From: Intestinibacter sp964449895
GTDB taxonomy: Bacteria; Bacillota; Clostridia; Peptostreptococcales; Peptostreptococcaceae
Length of the DNA stretch: 45,390 nucleotides
Direction of reading: 5' to 3'
NCBI GenBank assembly: GCA_964449895.1
Contig: CAYVBY010000017.1
Location: forward strand, 1 to 45,390
Notes under the pieces: model-generated
Databases searched by the model: none
Told to the model about the DNA's origin: nothing
What the model saw: the letters and a program-made list of their open reading frames with translations, nothing else
Program-made: the position numbers and the translations under genes
In this document: positions 26,151-34,944 of the stretch, piece after piece
Layout: each line of letters starts with the position of its first letter
Position numbering within the stretch: position 1 is the stretch's first letter

Positions 26151-27554
26151 CTAGAATCTATAATATAGGAATGGATTATATCCTTCTCCAACTAACATAG
26201 ATACTATACATAATATTAATGATACATTAACAACTATTCTTACATAATCTAATTTTCCATTGAAAAATTTTTCTCCATTTAATTTATTTAATATATTACT
26301 TGGAACAGGCGTAGATGCAATTATAGAAATTATTACAAATACTAAATTACCCATAAAAGTTATTGGTAAAGTATCTGAACAAAGTGGATTATTATTTAAT
26401 CCTACTAAAGCTTTTAAAAATAATCCTAAATTATTTAAATCAACATAATAGAATATTGCCCAACCTATCATAATAATGATTATTGAAAATGCCCACTGAA
26501 TAATAGATGGCAATTTCTTTGAAAATTTAAATATTACTTTTTTCTCTAAATAAATTATAGTTCCGAAATATAATCCCCAAATTATAAAGTTCCAGCTAGC
26601 TCCATGCCAAAATCCTGTTAAAAACCACACTACAAATATATTTAATAATTGTCTTTTTCTATTTCCTCCAAGTGGTATATAAACATAATCTCTAAAAAAT
26701 GATCCTAAAGATATATGCCATCTTCTCCAAAATTCAGTCGCAGATTTAGATATATATGGATAATTGAAGTTTTCACAGTAATTAAATCCGAATATTTTAC
26801 CAAGACCTATAGCCATATCTGAGTATCCTGAAAAATCAAAATATATTTGTATAGTATACATAAATAGTCCAAACCAAGCATCTAAAACACCTATTGTAGA
26901 TAAATCAGAATCCATAAATTGTGCAACTAATACAGCGGCACTATTTGCAATTATAACTTTTTTAGCTAAACCTACTATAAATCTATTTATACCTTGAGAT
27001 ATTGAAGTTAAATTAACTTTTCTATTATCAATTTCTCTTTCTATATCTATGTATCTAACAATAGGACCTGCAATTAATTGTGGATATAATGCTACATACA
27101 TTAAAAATTTAGAAAAACTTTTTTGAGCCTTAAGTCTATTGCAGTAAACATCTACTGTATAAGAAATTGTTTGGAATGTATAAAATGAAATACCAATTGG
27201 TAAAGATATATTTGGTACAGCAAAACTTAATCCAAATATAGTATTAATATTACTTACAAAAAATCCTGCATATTTAAATACACCTAATAATGCAAGATTA
27301 ATAACTATTGAATTAATTAAAAGTAATTTCCTTTTTTTCTGATTATCAGTTTTCTCTATAGCAAGTGCATGAACATAATCAACAAGTGCACTAAAAATCA
27401 AAATCCATAATCCTAAAGGTTCTCCCCAAGCATAAAATAATAATGAAAAAACTATAAGAATTATATTCTTTGCTTTTAAATTTCTAGCCAAAAAATAAAA
27501 TATTATATTTACTGGTAAAAAAGCAAATAAAAAAAATAAATTTGAAAAAACCAT
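26151..27554 (-). CDS. MBOAT family O-acyltransferase (AlgI/DltB-like)
   Basis: Polytopic membrane protein of 467 residues with about ten hydrophobic helices. Family landmarks are ATEFWRRWHISLGSFFRDY and YIPLGG, and the catalytic histidine lies in WFLTGFWHGASWNFI. It should pass an acyl group, most likely acetyl, across the membrane to the DHHW partner encoded just downstream. No polysaccharide synthesis genes lie nearby and no dlt genes accompany it, so the target (secondary wall polymer, peptidoglycan or exopolysaccharide) cannot be named. Confidence 0.9.
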   Translation of the reverse strand: MVFSNLFFLFAFLPVNIIFYFLARNLKAKNIILIVFSLLFYAWGEPLGLWILIFSALVDYVHALAIEKTDNQKKRKLLLINSIVINLALLGVFKYAGFFVSNINTIFGLSFAVPNISLPIGISFYTFQTISYTVDVYCNRLKAQKSFSKFLMYVALYPQLIAGPIVRYIDIEREIDNRKVNLTSISQGINRFIVGLAKKVIIANSAAVLVAQFMDSDLSTIGVLDAWFGLFMYTIQIYFDFSGYSDMAIGLGKIFGFNYCENFNYPYISKSATEFWRRWHISLGSFFRDYVYIPLGGNRKRQLLNIFVVWFLTGFWHGASWNFIIWGLYFGTIIYLEKKVIFKFSKKLPSIIQWAFSIIIIMIGWAIFYYVDLNNLGLFLKALVGLNNNPLCSDTLPITFMGNLVFVIISIIASTPVPSNILNKLNGEKFFNGKLDYVRIVVNVSLILCIVSMLVGEGYNPFLYYRF

Positions 27555-27725
27555 CTCTATCTCCCTTCTTTATAAAAATTAAAATTTGAAGTTATTAACT
27601 ATCTTAAAAACTTCCACGCTATTATACCATATTTTTACATATTTGTATTATAATAGTTAAAATTTGAACGAATCATCATTTTTTTAACATAATTTTTCAA
27701 AATGACATAAATTTTCTAAGATAAT

Positions 27726-27776
27726 AAAAAATAAGGTACTTCCTTATAACTTATAAAAAAGTACCTTATTTTTTAT
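27726..27776. terminator. terminator after argD
   Basis: AAAAAATAAGGTAC pairs with GTACCTTATTTTTT, with a long loop. A and T runs flank both sides, so it can work in either direction. It closes the argCJBD operon. Confidence 0.82.
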
Positions 27777-27786
27777 TATTTTAAAT

Positions 27787-28977
27787 TTATAAACATTCTT
27801 TTAATATTTCTAAACCTTTATTTATCTCATCCATAGTTATTACAAGTGGTGGTAAAATTCTTACAACATGTTCTCCTGCTGTTAAAAGTAATAAACCTTT
27901 ATCAGCAGCTACTTTTGTAACTTCTCCTGCATTACCTTTTATCTCAATTCCTATCATTAGACCTTTTCCTCTAACTTCAACTACATCATCTAATCCCCAA
28001 GATTTAACAGTATCCATTATATACTTACCTTTTTTAGTTACATCTTCTAAAAATTCATCTTTTGCTACTACATCTAAAACAGCATTTGCAGCTGCCATAG
28101 CTAATGCATTTCCTCCAAATGTTGTACCATGATCTCCTGGAACTAAAACATCTGATACCTTTTCAGTTGCTAATACCCCACCTACAGGCACACCACCTGC
28201 TAGACCTTTTGCCATTGTAACTAAATCTGGTTTTACATCAAAGTTTTGGAATCCAAATAGTTTACCAGTTCTACCCATACCTGCTTGAACTTCATCACAA
28301 ATTACTATTATATCTTTTTCTTGACATAATTTAACTGCTTGTTCTATAAATTCTTTATCTACTGGATAAACTCCACCTTCACCTTGAACTGCTTCAAATA
28401 TAAATGCACAAATAGTTTCATCTTCTAGTGCTTTTTTAAATCCATCTATATCATCTTTATCTACATATTTATATCCAGTTGGAAGTGGATGGAAATATTT
28501 ATGATAAGCTGGTTTTCCAGTAGCCATAAGTGCTGCCATTGTTCTACCATGGAAAGATTTATTTAAACTTAAAACTGTCCCTCTATTTGAACCGTATTTT
28601 TGGTCGCTATATTTTCTAGCTATTTTTAGAGCACATTCATTGGCTTCTGTTCCTGAATTACAAAAAAATGCTTTATCATAACCACTTAAAGAAATTATTT
28701 TTTCTCCAGCATCTACATGTGGTGTATTAAAGAATATATTTGAACTATGAAGAATCTTTGCTGCTTGATCTTGTATAGCTTTTACTAATGCTGGATGTCC
28801 GTATCCTAAAGAAGAAACACCTATTCCACTAGTAAAATCTATATATTCTTTTCCATCTAAATCAGTTACAGTCGAACCTTGCCCTTTTTCCATTACAACA
28901 GGAATTTGAGCATAAGTTCTCATAAAATTTGCATCCCATTTTTCTTGTATATTCTTAATGTTTGGTGTTATTTCCAT
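27787..28977 (-). CDS. argD: acetylornithine aminotransferase
   Basis: PLP enzyme converting N-acetylglutamate semialdehyde to N-acetylornithine. It has 396 residues, normal for class III aminotransferases. The cofactor lysine is in VTMAKGLAGGVP, with the preceding ICDEVQAGMGRTG aspartate motif and FFCNSGTEANE near residue 100. It is the last gene of argC-argJ-argB-argD, 63 bases after argB, followed by a terminator. As in other bacteria it may also serve lysine synthesis. argF, argG and argH are not in the window. Confidence 0.95.
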   Translation of the reverse strand: MEITPNIKNIQEKWDANFMRTYAQIPVVMEKGQGSTVTDLDGKEYIDFTSGIGVSSLGYGHPALVKAIQDQAAKILHSSNIFFNTPHVDAGEKIISLSGYDKAFFCNSGTEANECALKIARKYSDQKYGSNRGTVLSLNKSFHGRTMAALMATGKPAYHKYFHPLPTGYKYVDKDDIDGFKKALEDETICAFIFEAVQGEGGVYPVDKEFIEQAVKLCQEKDIIVICDEVQAGMGRTGKLFGFQNFDVKPDLVTMAKGLAGGVPVGGVLATEKVSDVLVPGDHGTTFGGNALAMAAANAVLDVVAKDEFLEDVTKKGKYIMDTVKSWGLDDVVEVRGKGLMIGIEIKGNAGEVTKVAADKGLLLLTAGEHVVRILPPLVITMDEINKGLEILKECL

Positions 28978-29040
28978 TCAAAACATCTCCCTTTTTAATG
29001 ATATTAATTATATGTATTTTTCGTATATATAAAATTTATA

Positions 29041-29889
29041 TTAGTCTATTAAAGTTCCTACACCTGCATCTGTAAATAATTCTGTTATAATCGAATGTCT
29101 AACTCTACCATCTAGTATATGTACCTTTTTAACCCCTTGATTTAAAGCTTCAATACAGCTATTTATTTTAGGAATCATTCCACCTGTTATAACTCCATTT
29201 TCAAATAACATTGGTAAATCTTCTTTATATACATGAGAAATTAAGCTATCATCCATTGAAGGCTCTTCTAATAATCCAGGAACATCTGTTAAAAGTATAT
29301 ATTTTTCTGCCTTAAGTGCTCCTGCTATAGCAGAACCAGCTATATCTCCATTTATATTATAAACTTGTCCATCTTTATCAGCACCTATTGTAGCTATCAT
29401 AGAAATATATCCTGCATCAAGATTATCTCTTATTATTTCAGGATTTACTTCAACTATTTTTCCAACATATCCTAAATCTTGTTTTGTTGGCTCGCAAACT
29501 AACATATTTCCATCTATGCCACAAAGACCTACAGCTTTTCCACCCTTTTGGTTTATTTTAGAAACTAATTCTTTATTAACTTTACCTGCAAGTACCATTT
29601 GTACAACTTCCATAGTATCTTCATCTGTATATCTTAGACCATTTATAAATTCACTTTTGATATTTAATCTATCTAACATTTTATTTATGTCTGGTCCACC
29701 ACCATGAACAACTACAATATTAATTCCAACATAACTCATTAGAATTATATCTTCCATAACAGATTCTTTTAGTCTTTCATTTTTCATAGCATTTCCGCCG
29801 TATTTTATTACCATAGTTTTTCCACTGTGTTTTTCAATATATGGCAACATTTCTATAAGCATTTTTGCTTTTTCATCATTAAATTTCAT
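29041..29889 (-). CDS. argB: acetylglutamate kinase
   Basis: Phosphorylates N-acetylglutamate with ATP. It has 282 residues of the amino-acid kinase fold. The nucleotide loop is VIKYGGNAM (about residues 27-35), the substrate glycine motif is VVHGGGPDIN, and the C-terminal ITGGMIPKI stretch is present. The N-terminal helix MKFNDEKAKMLIEMLPYI is of the type found in hexameric, arginine-inhibited enzymes, so feedback inhibition is possible. The gene lies 38 bases after argJ. Confidence 0.95.
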   Translation of the reverse strand: MKFNDEKAKMLIEMLPYIEKHSGKTMVIKYGGNAMKNERLKESVMEDIILMSYVGINIVVVHGGGPDINKMLDRLNIKSEFINGLRYTDEDTMEVVQMVLAGKVNKELVSKINQKGGKAVGLCGIDGNMLVCEPTKQDLGYVGKIVEVNPEIIRDNLDAGYISMIATIGADKDGQVYNINGDIAGSAIAGALKAEKYILLTDVPGLLEEPSMDDSLISHVYKEDLPMLFENGVITGGMIPKINSCIEALNQGVKKVHILDGRVRHSIITELFTDAGVGTLID

Positions 29890-29927
29890 TTTATCATCCC
29901 CAATTTCAATTTTATATTTTAACCATA

Positions 29928-31145
29928 TTAACTTCTGTAACTACCATTAATTCTAACATATTCGTATGTTAAATCACATCCCCATGCATTAGCTCTTTCA
30001 TCACCCATTTTTAAATCAACTATTATAGTTACCTCATCATCTTCTAATATGGATCTAGCTTTTTTCTCATTAAATTGTAAAGGTTCACCATCTTTACATA
30101 CTTCAACATATCCTTTTTTGCTTTCAAATAATATGTCTATCTTATTAGGATCAAATTCAGAGCCTTCACATCCTATAGCACATAGTATTCTTCCCCAATT
30201 GGCATCAGCACCAAATACTGCTGTTTTTACCATAGTAGAAGTTATAACTGCCTTTGATAATCTATTTGCTACTTCCTCTGTTTGTGCTCCTTCTACAACA
30301 CATTCTATTAATTTAGTTGCACCTTCTCCATCTCTTGCAACTAATTTTGCAAGCTCTGTACATATATAAACTAACGCTTGTAAAAATGTATCGTAATTTC
30401 TATCCTTTTCAGTTATTTTAGTATTTCCAGCCTTTGCATTAGCAAGTACTATTGCCATATCATTTGTACTTGTTTGACCATCAACACTTATTCTATTAAA
30501 ACTTTTATTTGTAGCATATCTTAAAGCTTCTTGTAATAAAGGTTGCTCTATATCTATGTCTGTTGTTATAAATGCAAGTATAGTTCCCATATTTGGATGT
30601 ATCATCCCTGATCCCTTAGCCATTCCACCTACAACAACTTTTTTGCCGTCTATGTCAATTGATACTGTAATTTCCTTTTTAATCATATCAGTTGTCATAA
30701 TTCCTTCTCTTGCTGCCATATGACCTCTTTTACTAAGTTGATTAGCTAATTCATCTATATTATTTTCTATTAAATCTATTTTTAAAGGTTCACCTATAAC
30801 ACCTGTAGACGAAACTAAAACATCTTCTGCTTTTAAGTTTAATCTTTCAGCTGTTGCTTTTGCCATTCTAAAAGCATGTTCTAAACCTTCTTTTCCGTTA
30901 AAAGTATTTGCATTTGCACTATTTATTATTATTGCTTGTGCCTTTCCATCTGCTATATGTTTACTAGTAACATATATTGGATTAGCTTTTATTTTATTTT
31001 GAGTAAATACAGCTGCTGCATTGCACATTGTATCTGAATATATAAGTGCTATATCTTTTTTTTCAATATTTCTTCTAAGACCTACATGCATTCCTGAAGC
31101 TGTAAATCCTTTTGCTGCTGTAACGCCTCCTTTAATTATCTCCAT
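29928..31145 (-). CDS. argJ: bifunctional glutamate N-acetyltransferase/ornithine acetyltransferase
   Basis: Moves the acetyl group from N-acetylornithine to glutamate, giving the recycling form of arginine synthesis; many members also use acetyl-CoA. About 405 residues. The autocleavage site Thr, which becomes the catalytic N-terminal residue of the beta chain, is in MIHPNMGTILAF (G-T-I instead of the usual A-T-M). Start is ATG 31145, or the TTG at 31148, which is the better spaced from GGGGG (nine against twelve bases). It lies 33 bases after argC in the same operon. Confidence 0.94.
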   Translation of the reverse strand: MEIIKGGVTAAKGFTASGMHVGLRRNIEKKDIALIYSDTMCNAAAVFTQNKIKANPIYVTSKHIADGKAQAIIINSANANTFNGKEGLEHAFRMAKATAERLNLKAEDVLVSSTGVIGEPLKIDLIENNIDELANQLSKRGHMAAREGIMTTDMIKKEITVSIDIDGKKVVVGGMAKGSGMIHPNMGTILAFITTDIDIEQPLLQEALRYATNKSFNRISVDGQTSTNDMAIVLANAKAGNTKITEKDRNYDTFLQALVYICTELAKLVARDGEGATKLIECVVEGAQTEEVANRLSKAVITSTMVKTAVFGADANWGRILCAIGCEGSEFDPNKIDILFESKKGYVEVCKDGEPLQFNEKKARSILEDDEVTIIVDLKMGDERANAWGCDLTYEYVRINGSYRS

Positions 31146-31178
31146 CAATTTTTTTGTCCCCCTTATTTATGTATTTTT

Positions 31179-32213
31179 TTAAAAAGCTGTTGCCATAGTA
31201 CTTAATCCTTCACATTCATCAAAACCAAGCATTAAATTCATATTTTGTATAGCTTGTCCTGCTGAACCTTTTACCATATTATCTATAGCAGAACAAATTA
31301 TTACTTTTGATTTATTTTCATGAACTGATATAGCACATTTATTAGATAATCTAACATGTTTTACTGTTGCTACCTGTCCTAATGGTAGTACATCTACAAA
31401 TGGTTTATTTTTATAAAAATCAACTAATTCTTTTTGTATTTTTTCTACTGTAACACCTTCTACTTTTTCACAATAAATAGTTGATAATATTCCTCTATTC
31501 ATTGGAGCAAGTATTGGAGTAAATATTATTTCAACTTTTTCACCTGCTGCATCAGTTAAATTTTGTTCTATTTCTGGTGTATGTCTATGATTTCCTATTT
31601 TATAAGGAACCATATTTTCATTTATTTCTGGATAATGACTAAGTAATGTAAGTCCTCTACCAGCACCTGTAACTCCAGATTTTGAATCAGCTACTATACC
31701 TTCTTTTTTTATTAATTTAGATTTTAATAATGGCATAAGTGGTAGAGATATACTAGTTACATAGCAACCTGGATTGGCTATAACATTAGCTTTCTTTATT
31801 TCATCTTCATAATGTTCACAAAGTCCATAAACTGCTTCCTCATGTAATTTTTTGTCTATAAATGACACATTATACCATTCTTTAAAAGTTTCTTCATCTT
31901 TTAATCTAAAATCAGCCCCTAAATCTACTACTTTTTTACCTTCTTTAACGGCTTGAAGTACAAATTCTTCACTAACTCCATGTGGTAATGCTGTAAATAT
32001 AAAATCACTATTTTTTATTACATCTTCATTGTTCATACATTTCATATCATTTGCAATACCTACACTTGGATAAACCTCATTTATACTTTTATCTACAAAT
32101 GAATTTGATCCTATTGCAGATAACTCTACTTGTGGATGTTGAGTTAGCAATCTAATTAACTCTACACCTACATATCCAGTTGCTCCGATTATTCCTACTT
32201 TAACTTTACTCAT
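31179..32213 (-). CDS. argC: N-acetyl-gamma-glutamyl-phosphate reductase
   Basis: NADPH-dependent reduction of N-acetylglutamyl phosphate to the semialdehyde. 344 residues. The nucleotide loop is IGATGYVG, the catalytic cysteine is in ANPGCYVT, and GNHRHTPEIEQ is a substrate motif. An ATG at 32222 is in frame but abuts the GGGG ribosome binding site; the ATG at 32213 with nine bases of spacing is preferred. It is the first gene of the arg operon and is controlled by the T-box leader directly upstream. Confidence 0.95.
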   Translation of the reverse strand: MSKVKVGIIGATGYVGVELIRLLTQHPQVELSAIGSNSFVDKSINEVYPSVGIANDMKCMNNEDVIKNSDFIFTALPHGVSEEFVLQAVKEGKKVVDLGADFRLKDEETFKEWYNVSFIDKKLHEEAVYGLCEHYEDEIKKANVIANPGCYVTSISLPLMPLLKSKLIKKEGIVADSKSGVTGAGRGLTLLSHYPEINENMVPYKIGNHRHTPEIEQNLTDAAGEKVEIIFTPILAPMNRGILSTIYCEKVEGVTVEKIQKELVDFYKNKPFVDVLPLGQVATVKHVRLSNKCAISVHENKSKVIICSAIDNMVKGSAGQAIQNMNLMLGFDECEGLSTMATAF

Positions 32214-32242
32214 TATTTCCATCCCCTTTATTATTTTTTACC

Positions 32243-32577
32243 AAAAAAGCCCCTTGAATTTATTTCAAGAGGCGAAATTTCGCGGTACCACTCTTGTTGA
32301 TAAATATTCTTATCATATATTAAAAAAGCCCCTTGGTTCATAAACCAAGAGACGAATTGACCGCGTTACCACTCTTATTGATAAGAAACTTATCCACTTT
32401 AATCTTTTAAGGCAAGATTACCTGTTATCCTACTAATTTCAAATAACATTCTCCAAAGTTCTATTCACTATAAGTATCCGTACTTAGCTTCCACCATTCT
32501 AAGCTCTCTATAAATTCAACTTATGTTACTTTCTTTTTCATAGAATTTAAATTTTTTGAGTTTTTTGATAATTTATA
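32243..32577 (-). promoter_or_regulatory. arginine T-box leader with two antiterminator/terminator modules
   Basis: The tRNA-sensing leader of argCJBD, read on the minus strand. Stem I (about 32545-32405) includes AGAGAG, GGTGGAAGC and the specifier region with AGA (Arg) at 32462-32460 before ACTTTGGAG. Module 1 has a stem III hairpin (32394-32380), the T-box AAGAGTGGTAACGCGG (near 32376-32361) and a terminator (32352-32322). Module 2 repeats this: hairpin 32314-32299, T-box AGAGTGGTACCGCG (32294-32281), terminator 32273-32243. There is no second stem I. Uncharged tRNA-Arg should favour read-through. Confidence 0.9.
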
Positions 32578-32583
32578 TAATAA

Positions 32584-32612
32584 ATATTATATAAATTTTA
32601 AAACTATGTCAA
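32584..32612 (-). promoter_or_regulatory. promoter of the arg operon
   Basis: On the minus strand a perfect TTGACA (32612-32607) and TAATAT (32589-32584) are 17 bases apart. Transcription would start near 32577, just upstream of T-box stem I. Confidence 0.75.
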
Positions 32613-32634
32613 TAAATTATTTTTTTTTTATGAA

Positions 32635-33210
32635 TTAAATTTTTTCTTTAACTTCTTCAATAGATAAATCGATTAACTCTTTAATTTTTTTTCTTCTAAC
32701 TTCTATATCTTTATTTTCTTTAATTATTCTTTTTCTAGCAATTCCTAATAGCTTCACATATTCTCCAAAATCTTCATCATAAACCTTTTCTAATTCTCTT
32801 TTTATTTTTGTAGATAAAGCTGGACTATTTCCTCCCGTAGATATACTTAAAAGAAAATCCCCGCGTTTCAAATATGATGGCACTGTAAAATTTGAAATCT
32901 CCTTATTATCTACCACATTTACAAGTTTTCCATTTTCATTGCAATAAACACCTATTTTGTAATTTAACTGTTTATTATTTGTAGCAACTATTACTATAAA
33001 AGAATCTTTTATATATTCTTCTTTATATTCATCAAAAATCATATCTATTTTATCTGCTATAAAATTAAACTCTTCTATAAATTCTTTTGAAATTACAGTT
33101 ACTCTCTTTTTAAAATTTAAAAAATTAACTGTTTTTCTATATGCTACCTTACCTCCACCTATTACAGTTATTTTCATTTTATTTAATTCTAAATTTATTG
33201 GATAAAGCAT
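32635..33210 (-). CDS. precorrin-2 dehydrogenase / sirohydrochlorin synthesis protein (SirC/Met8 N-domain)
   Basis: NAD-dependent oxidation of precorrin-2 to sirohydrochlorin, linking precorrin-2 (made by CobA) to siroheme and anaerobic B12. 191 residues. The nucleotide loop is VIGGGKVAYRK, followed by VIVATNNKQLN and the family motif LLSISTGGNSPALS. The reading frame is open to 33282, but AGGAG with seven bases of spacing fixes the ATG at 33210, and the upstream part overlaps the sstT terminator. A separate ferrochelatase domain is not fused. It stands apart from the hem/cob block by one gene. Confidence 0.87.
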   Translation of the reverse strand: MLYPINLELNKMKITVIGGGKVAYRKTVNFLNFKKRVTVISKEFIEEFNFIADKIDMIFDEYKEEYIKDSFIVIVATNNKQLNYKIGVYCNENGKLVNVVDNKEISNFTVPSYLKRGDFLLSISTGGNSPALSTKIKRELEKVYDEDFGEYVKLLGIARKRIIKENKDIEVRRKKIKELIDLSIEEVKEKI

Positions 33211-33267
33211 AATAAGTCTCCTATTTATATAAATTTTTATTTCATTATAATATAAAATATTTATATT

Positions 33268-33311
33268 AAAAAAAGCTATCATAAAATGTTTACCATTTTA
33301 TAATAGCTTTT
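33268..33311 (-). terminator. intrinsic terminator of sstT
   Basis: AAAGCTAT and ATAAAATG pair with CATTTTAT and ATAGCTTT in a long stem. On the minus strand seven T follow. Confidence 0.85.
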
Positions 33312-33344
33312 TATTGTCTTATTCTAATTTAATAATCGTTTTAA

Positions 33345-34604
33345 TTAACCAACTTTTTTGTCTTGTTTAGCTTTTTTTCCAAATGGAAGTGCTTTACCTT
33401 CAGCTTTCCATTCTTTGAATTCAGCTGCTGCTGTAAATAATGCATCTGTAGAAGAGTTAAGACCTGTTTCACAAGAGTCTTGGATAACCCCTATTATGAA
33501 TCCTATACCAACAACTTGCATTGCAATGTCATTAGATATACCAAATAAACTACAAGCTAATGGTATAAGTAATAATGATCCACCTGCAACACCTGAAGCA
33601 CCACATGCAGATACTGCTGAAAGTATACTAAGTACTACAGCTGTTGGGATATCTACAGGTATTCCTAAAGTATGAACAGTTGCTAAAGATAATACTGATA
33701 TAGTAACAGCTGCTCCACCCATATTTATAGTAGCTCCTAAAGGAATAGATACTGAGTAGTTATCTTCGTTTAATCCTAAAGATTTACATAATTCCATATT
33801 AACTGGTATATTTGCTGCAGAACTACGAGTAAAGAATGCAGTTATTCCACTTTCTTTTAAACATTTGAATACTAATGGATATGGATTTTGTCTTATGCAG
33901 AAGAAAACTATTAATGGGTTTATTACTAATGCAACAAATACCATACATCCTAATAATAAAGCTAATAATCTACCATAATCCATAAATATTGATAAACCAC
34001 TAGTTGATATAGCGTTGAAAACTAAACCTAATATACCAAATGGAGCAAAGCTTATAACCCATCTAACTGCTTGAGTTACTGCTTCTGATACATCAGATAA
34101 GAAATCTTTTGTTTTGTCTGAAGCTTGTCTTAAAGCTAAACCAAATACACAAGCCCAAGCTAATATACCTATGTAGTTTGCATTTACAATTGAACCTATT
34201 GGGTTACTAACTACGTTAAGTAATAATGTTTTTAATACTTCACCAATTCCACCTGGTGCAGCACCTTCAGCTGCTACTGCAGATCCTAAATTAACTGTAA
34301 CTGGGAAAATAAAACTTGCTAAAACTGCAACTAAACCAGCTAAGAAAGTCCCAACTATGTATAAAATTACAACAAATCCCATGTTATTCTTTTGACCTTC
34401 TTTATGTTGTGCTAATGCACCCATAACTAAGAAGAATACTAATACTGGAGCTACTGCTTTTAATGCTCCAACAAATAATTCACCTAATAATCCTATAACA
34501 GTTACATTTGGAACAGCTAAACCTAAAATAATACCTATTACCATACCTACAAGGATACGTTTTACTAAACTAACGCTATTCCATTTTTCGATAATACCTT
34601 TCAT
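33345..34604 (-). CDS. sstT: serine/threonine:Na+ symporter SstT
   Basis: Sodium-driven uptake of serine and threonine through the inner membrane. 419 residues with eight or more hydrophobic helices and re-entrant loops. Family features are TRSSAANIPVNMELC (the Ser-rich hairpin), GATINMGGAAVTISVL and the C-terminal GLNSSTDALFTAAAE. This is the dicarboxylate/amino acid:cation symporter fold, and SstT is the best match in it. GGGAGG precedes the ATG. Transcription is monocistronic, closed by the terminator downstream. Confidence 0.93.
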   Translation of the reverse strand: MKGIIEKWNSVSLVKRILVGMVIGIILGLAVPNVTVIGLLGELFVGALKAVAPVLVFFLVMGALAQHKEGQKNNMGFVVILYIVGTFLAGLVAVLASFIFPVTVNLGSAVAAEGAAPGGIGEVLKTLLLNVVSNPIGSIVNANYIGILAWACVFGLALRQASDKTKDFLSDVSEAVTQAVRWVISFAPFGILGLVFNAISTSGLSIFMDYGRLLALLLGCMVFVALVINPLIVFFCIRQNPYPLVFKCLKESGITAFFTRSSAANIPVNMELCKSLGLNEDNYSVSIPLGATINMGGAAVTISVLSLATVHTLGIPVDIPTAVVLSILSAVSACGASGVAGGSLLLIPLACSLFGISNDIAMQVVGIGFIIGVIQDSCETGLNSSTDALFTAAAEFKEWKAEGKALPFGKKAKQDKKVG

Positions 34605-34944
34605 ATACCTTTTCCTCCCTTTTTTATTTTCTATAAACTCTATAATGTAATGAAGAAATCCATTTCATAAAGAATATACCTCATCATTTATAGAATACTA
34701 TACAATATTTTACCACAAAATTCCATATTAAAAAGAAAAATTTTAATTTTCTGATATATTTTTATTTTCATTATTTTTTAAAAATTTATTCAAATGACTT
34801 TTTATTTCTAAAAAAGTCATTTAAATAAATTTTTTATTATTTTTTTGTTTATAATCCCTCTTTTTTGATTTATATAAATCTTAAAAATTCAATTTTTTTT
34901 AGTTTTTTTTATTATAATTATTTTTTATAAAATCTTATAAAAAT
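34605..34944. other. intergenic region between hemB and sstT
   Basis: A 340-base, very AT-rich gap. It contains the hemB terminator (34785-34829) and, nearer sstT, a weak promoter-like stretch around 34690-34715. No open frame with a ribosome binding site was seen. Confidence 0.6.
34785..34829 (-). terminator. terminator of the cob/hem block after hemB
   Basis: AAATGACTTTTT (34792-34803) pairs perfectly with AAAAAGTCATTT (34811-34822), with flanking TTTATT/AATAAA lengthening the stem. The minus strand continues in T-rich sequence. Confidence 0.75.

Noticed and set aside
33211..33282. Upstream extension of the precorrin-2 dehydrogenase by 24 residues
   Set aside because: The extension overlaps the sstT terminator stem, and a good AGGAG site selects the later ATG.
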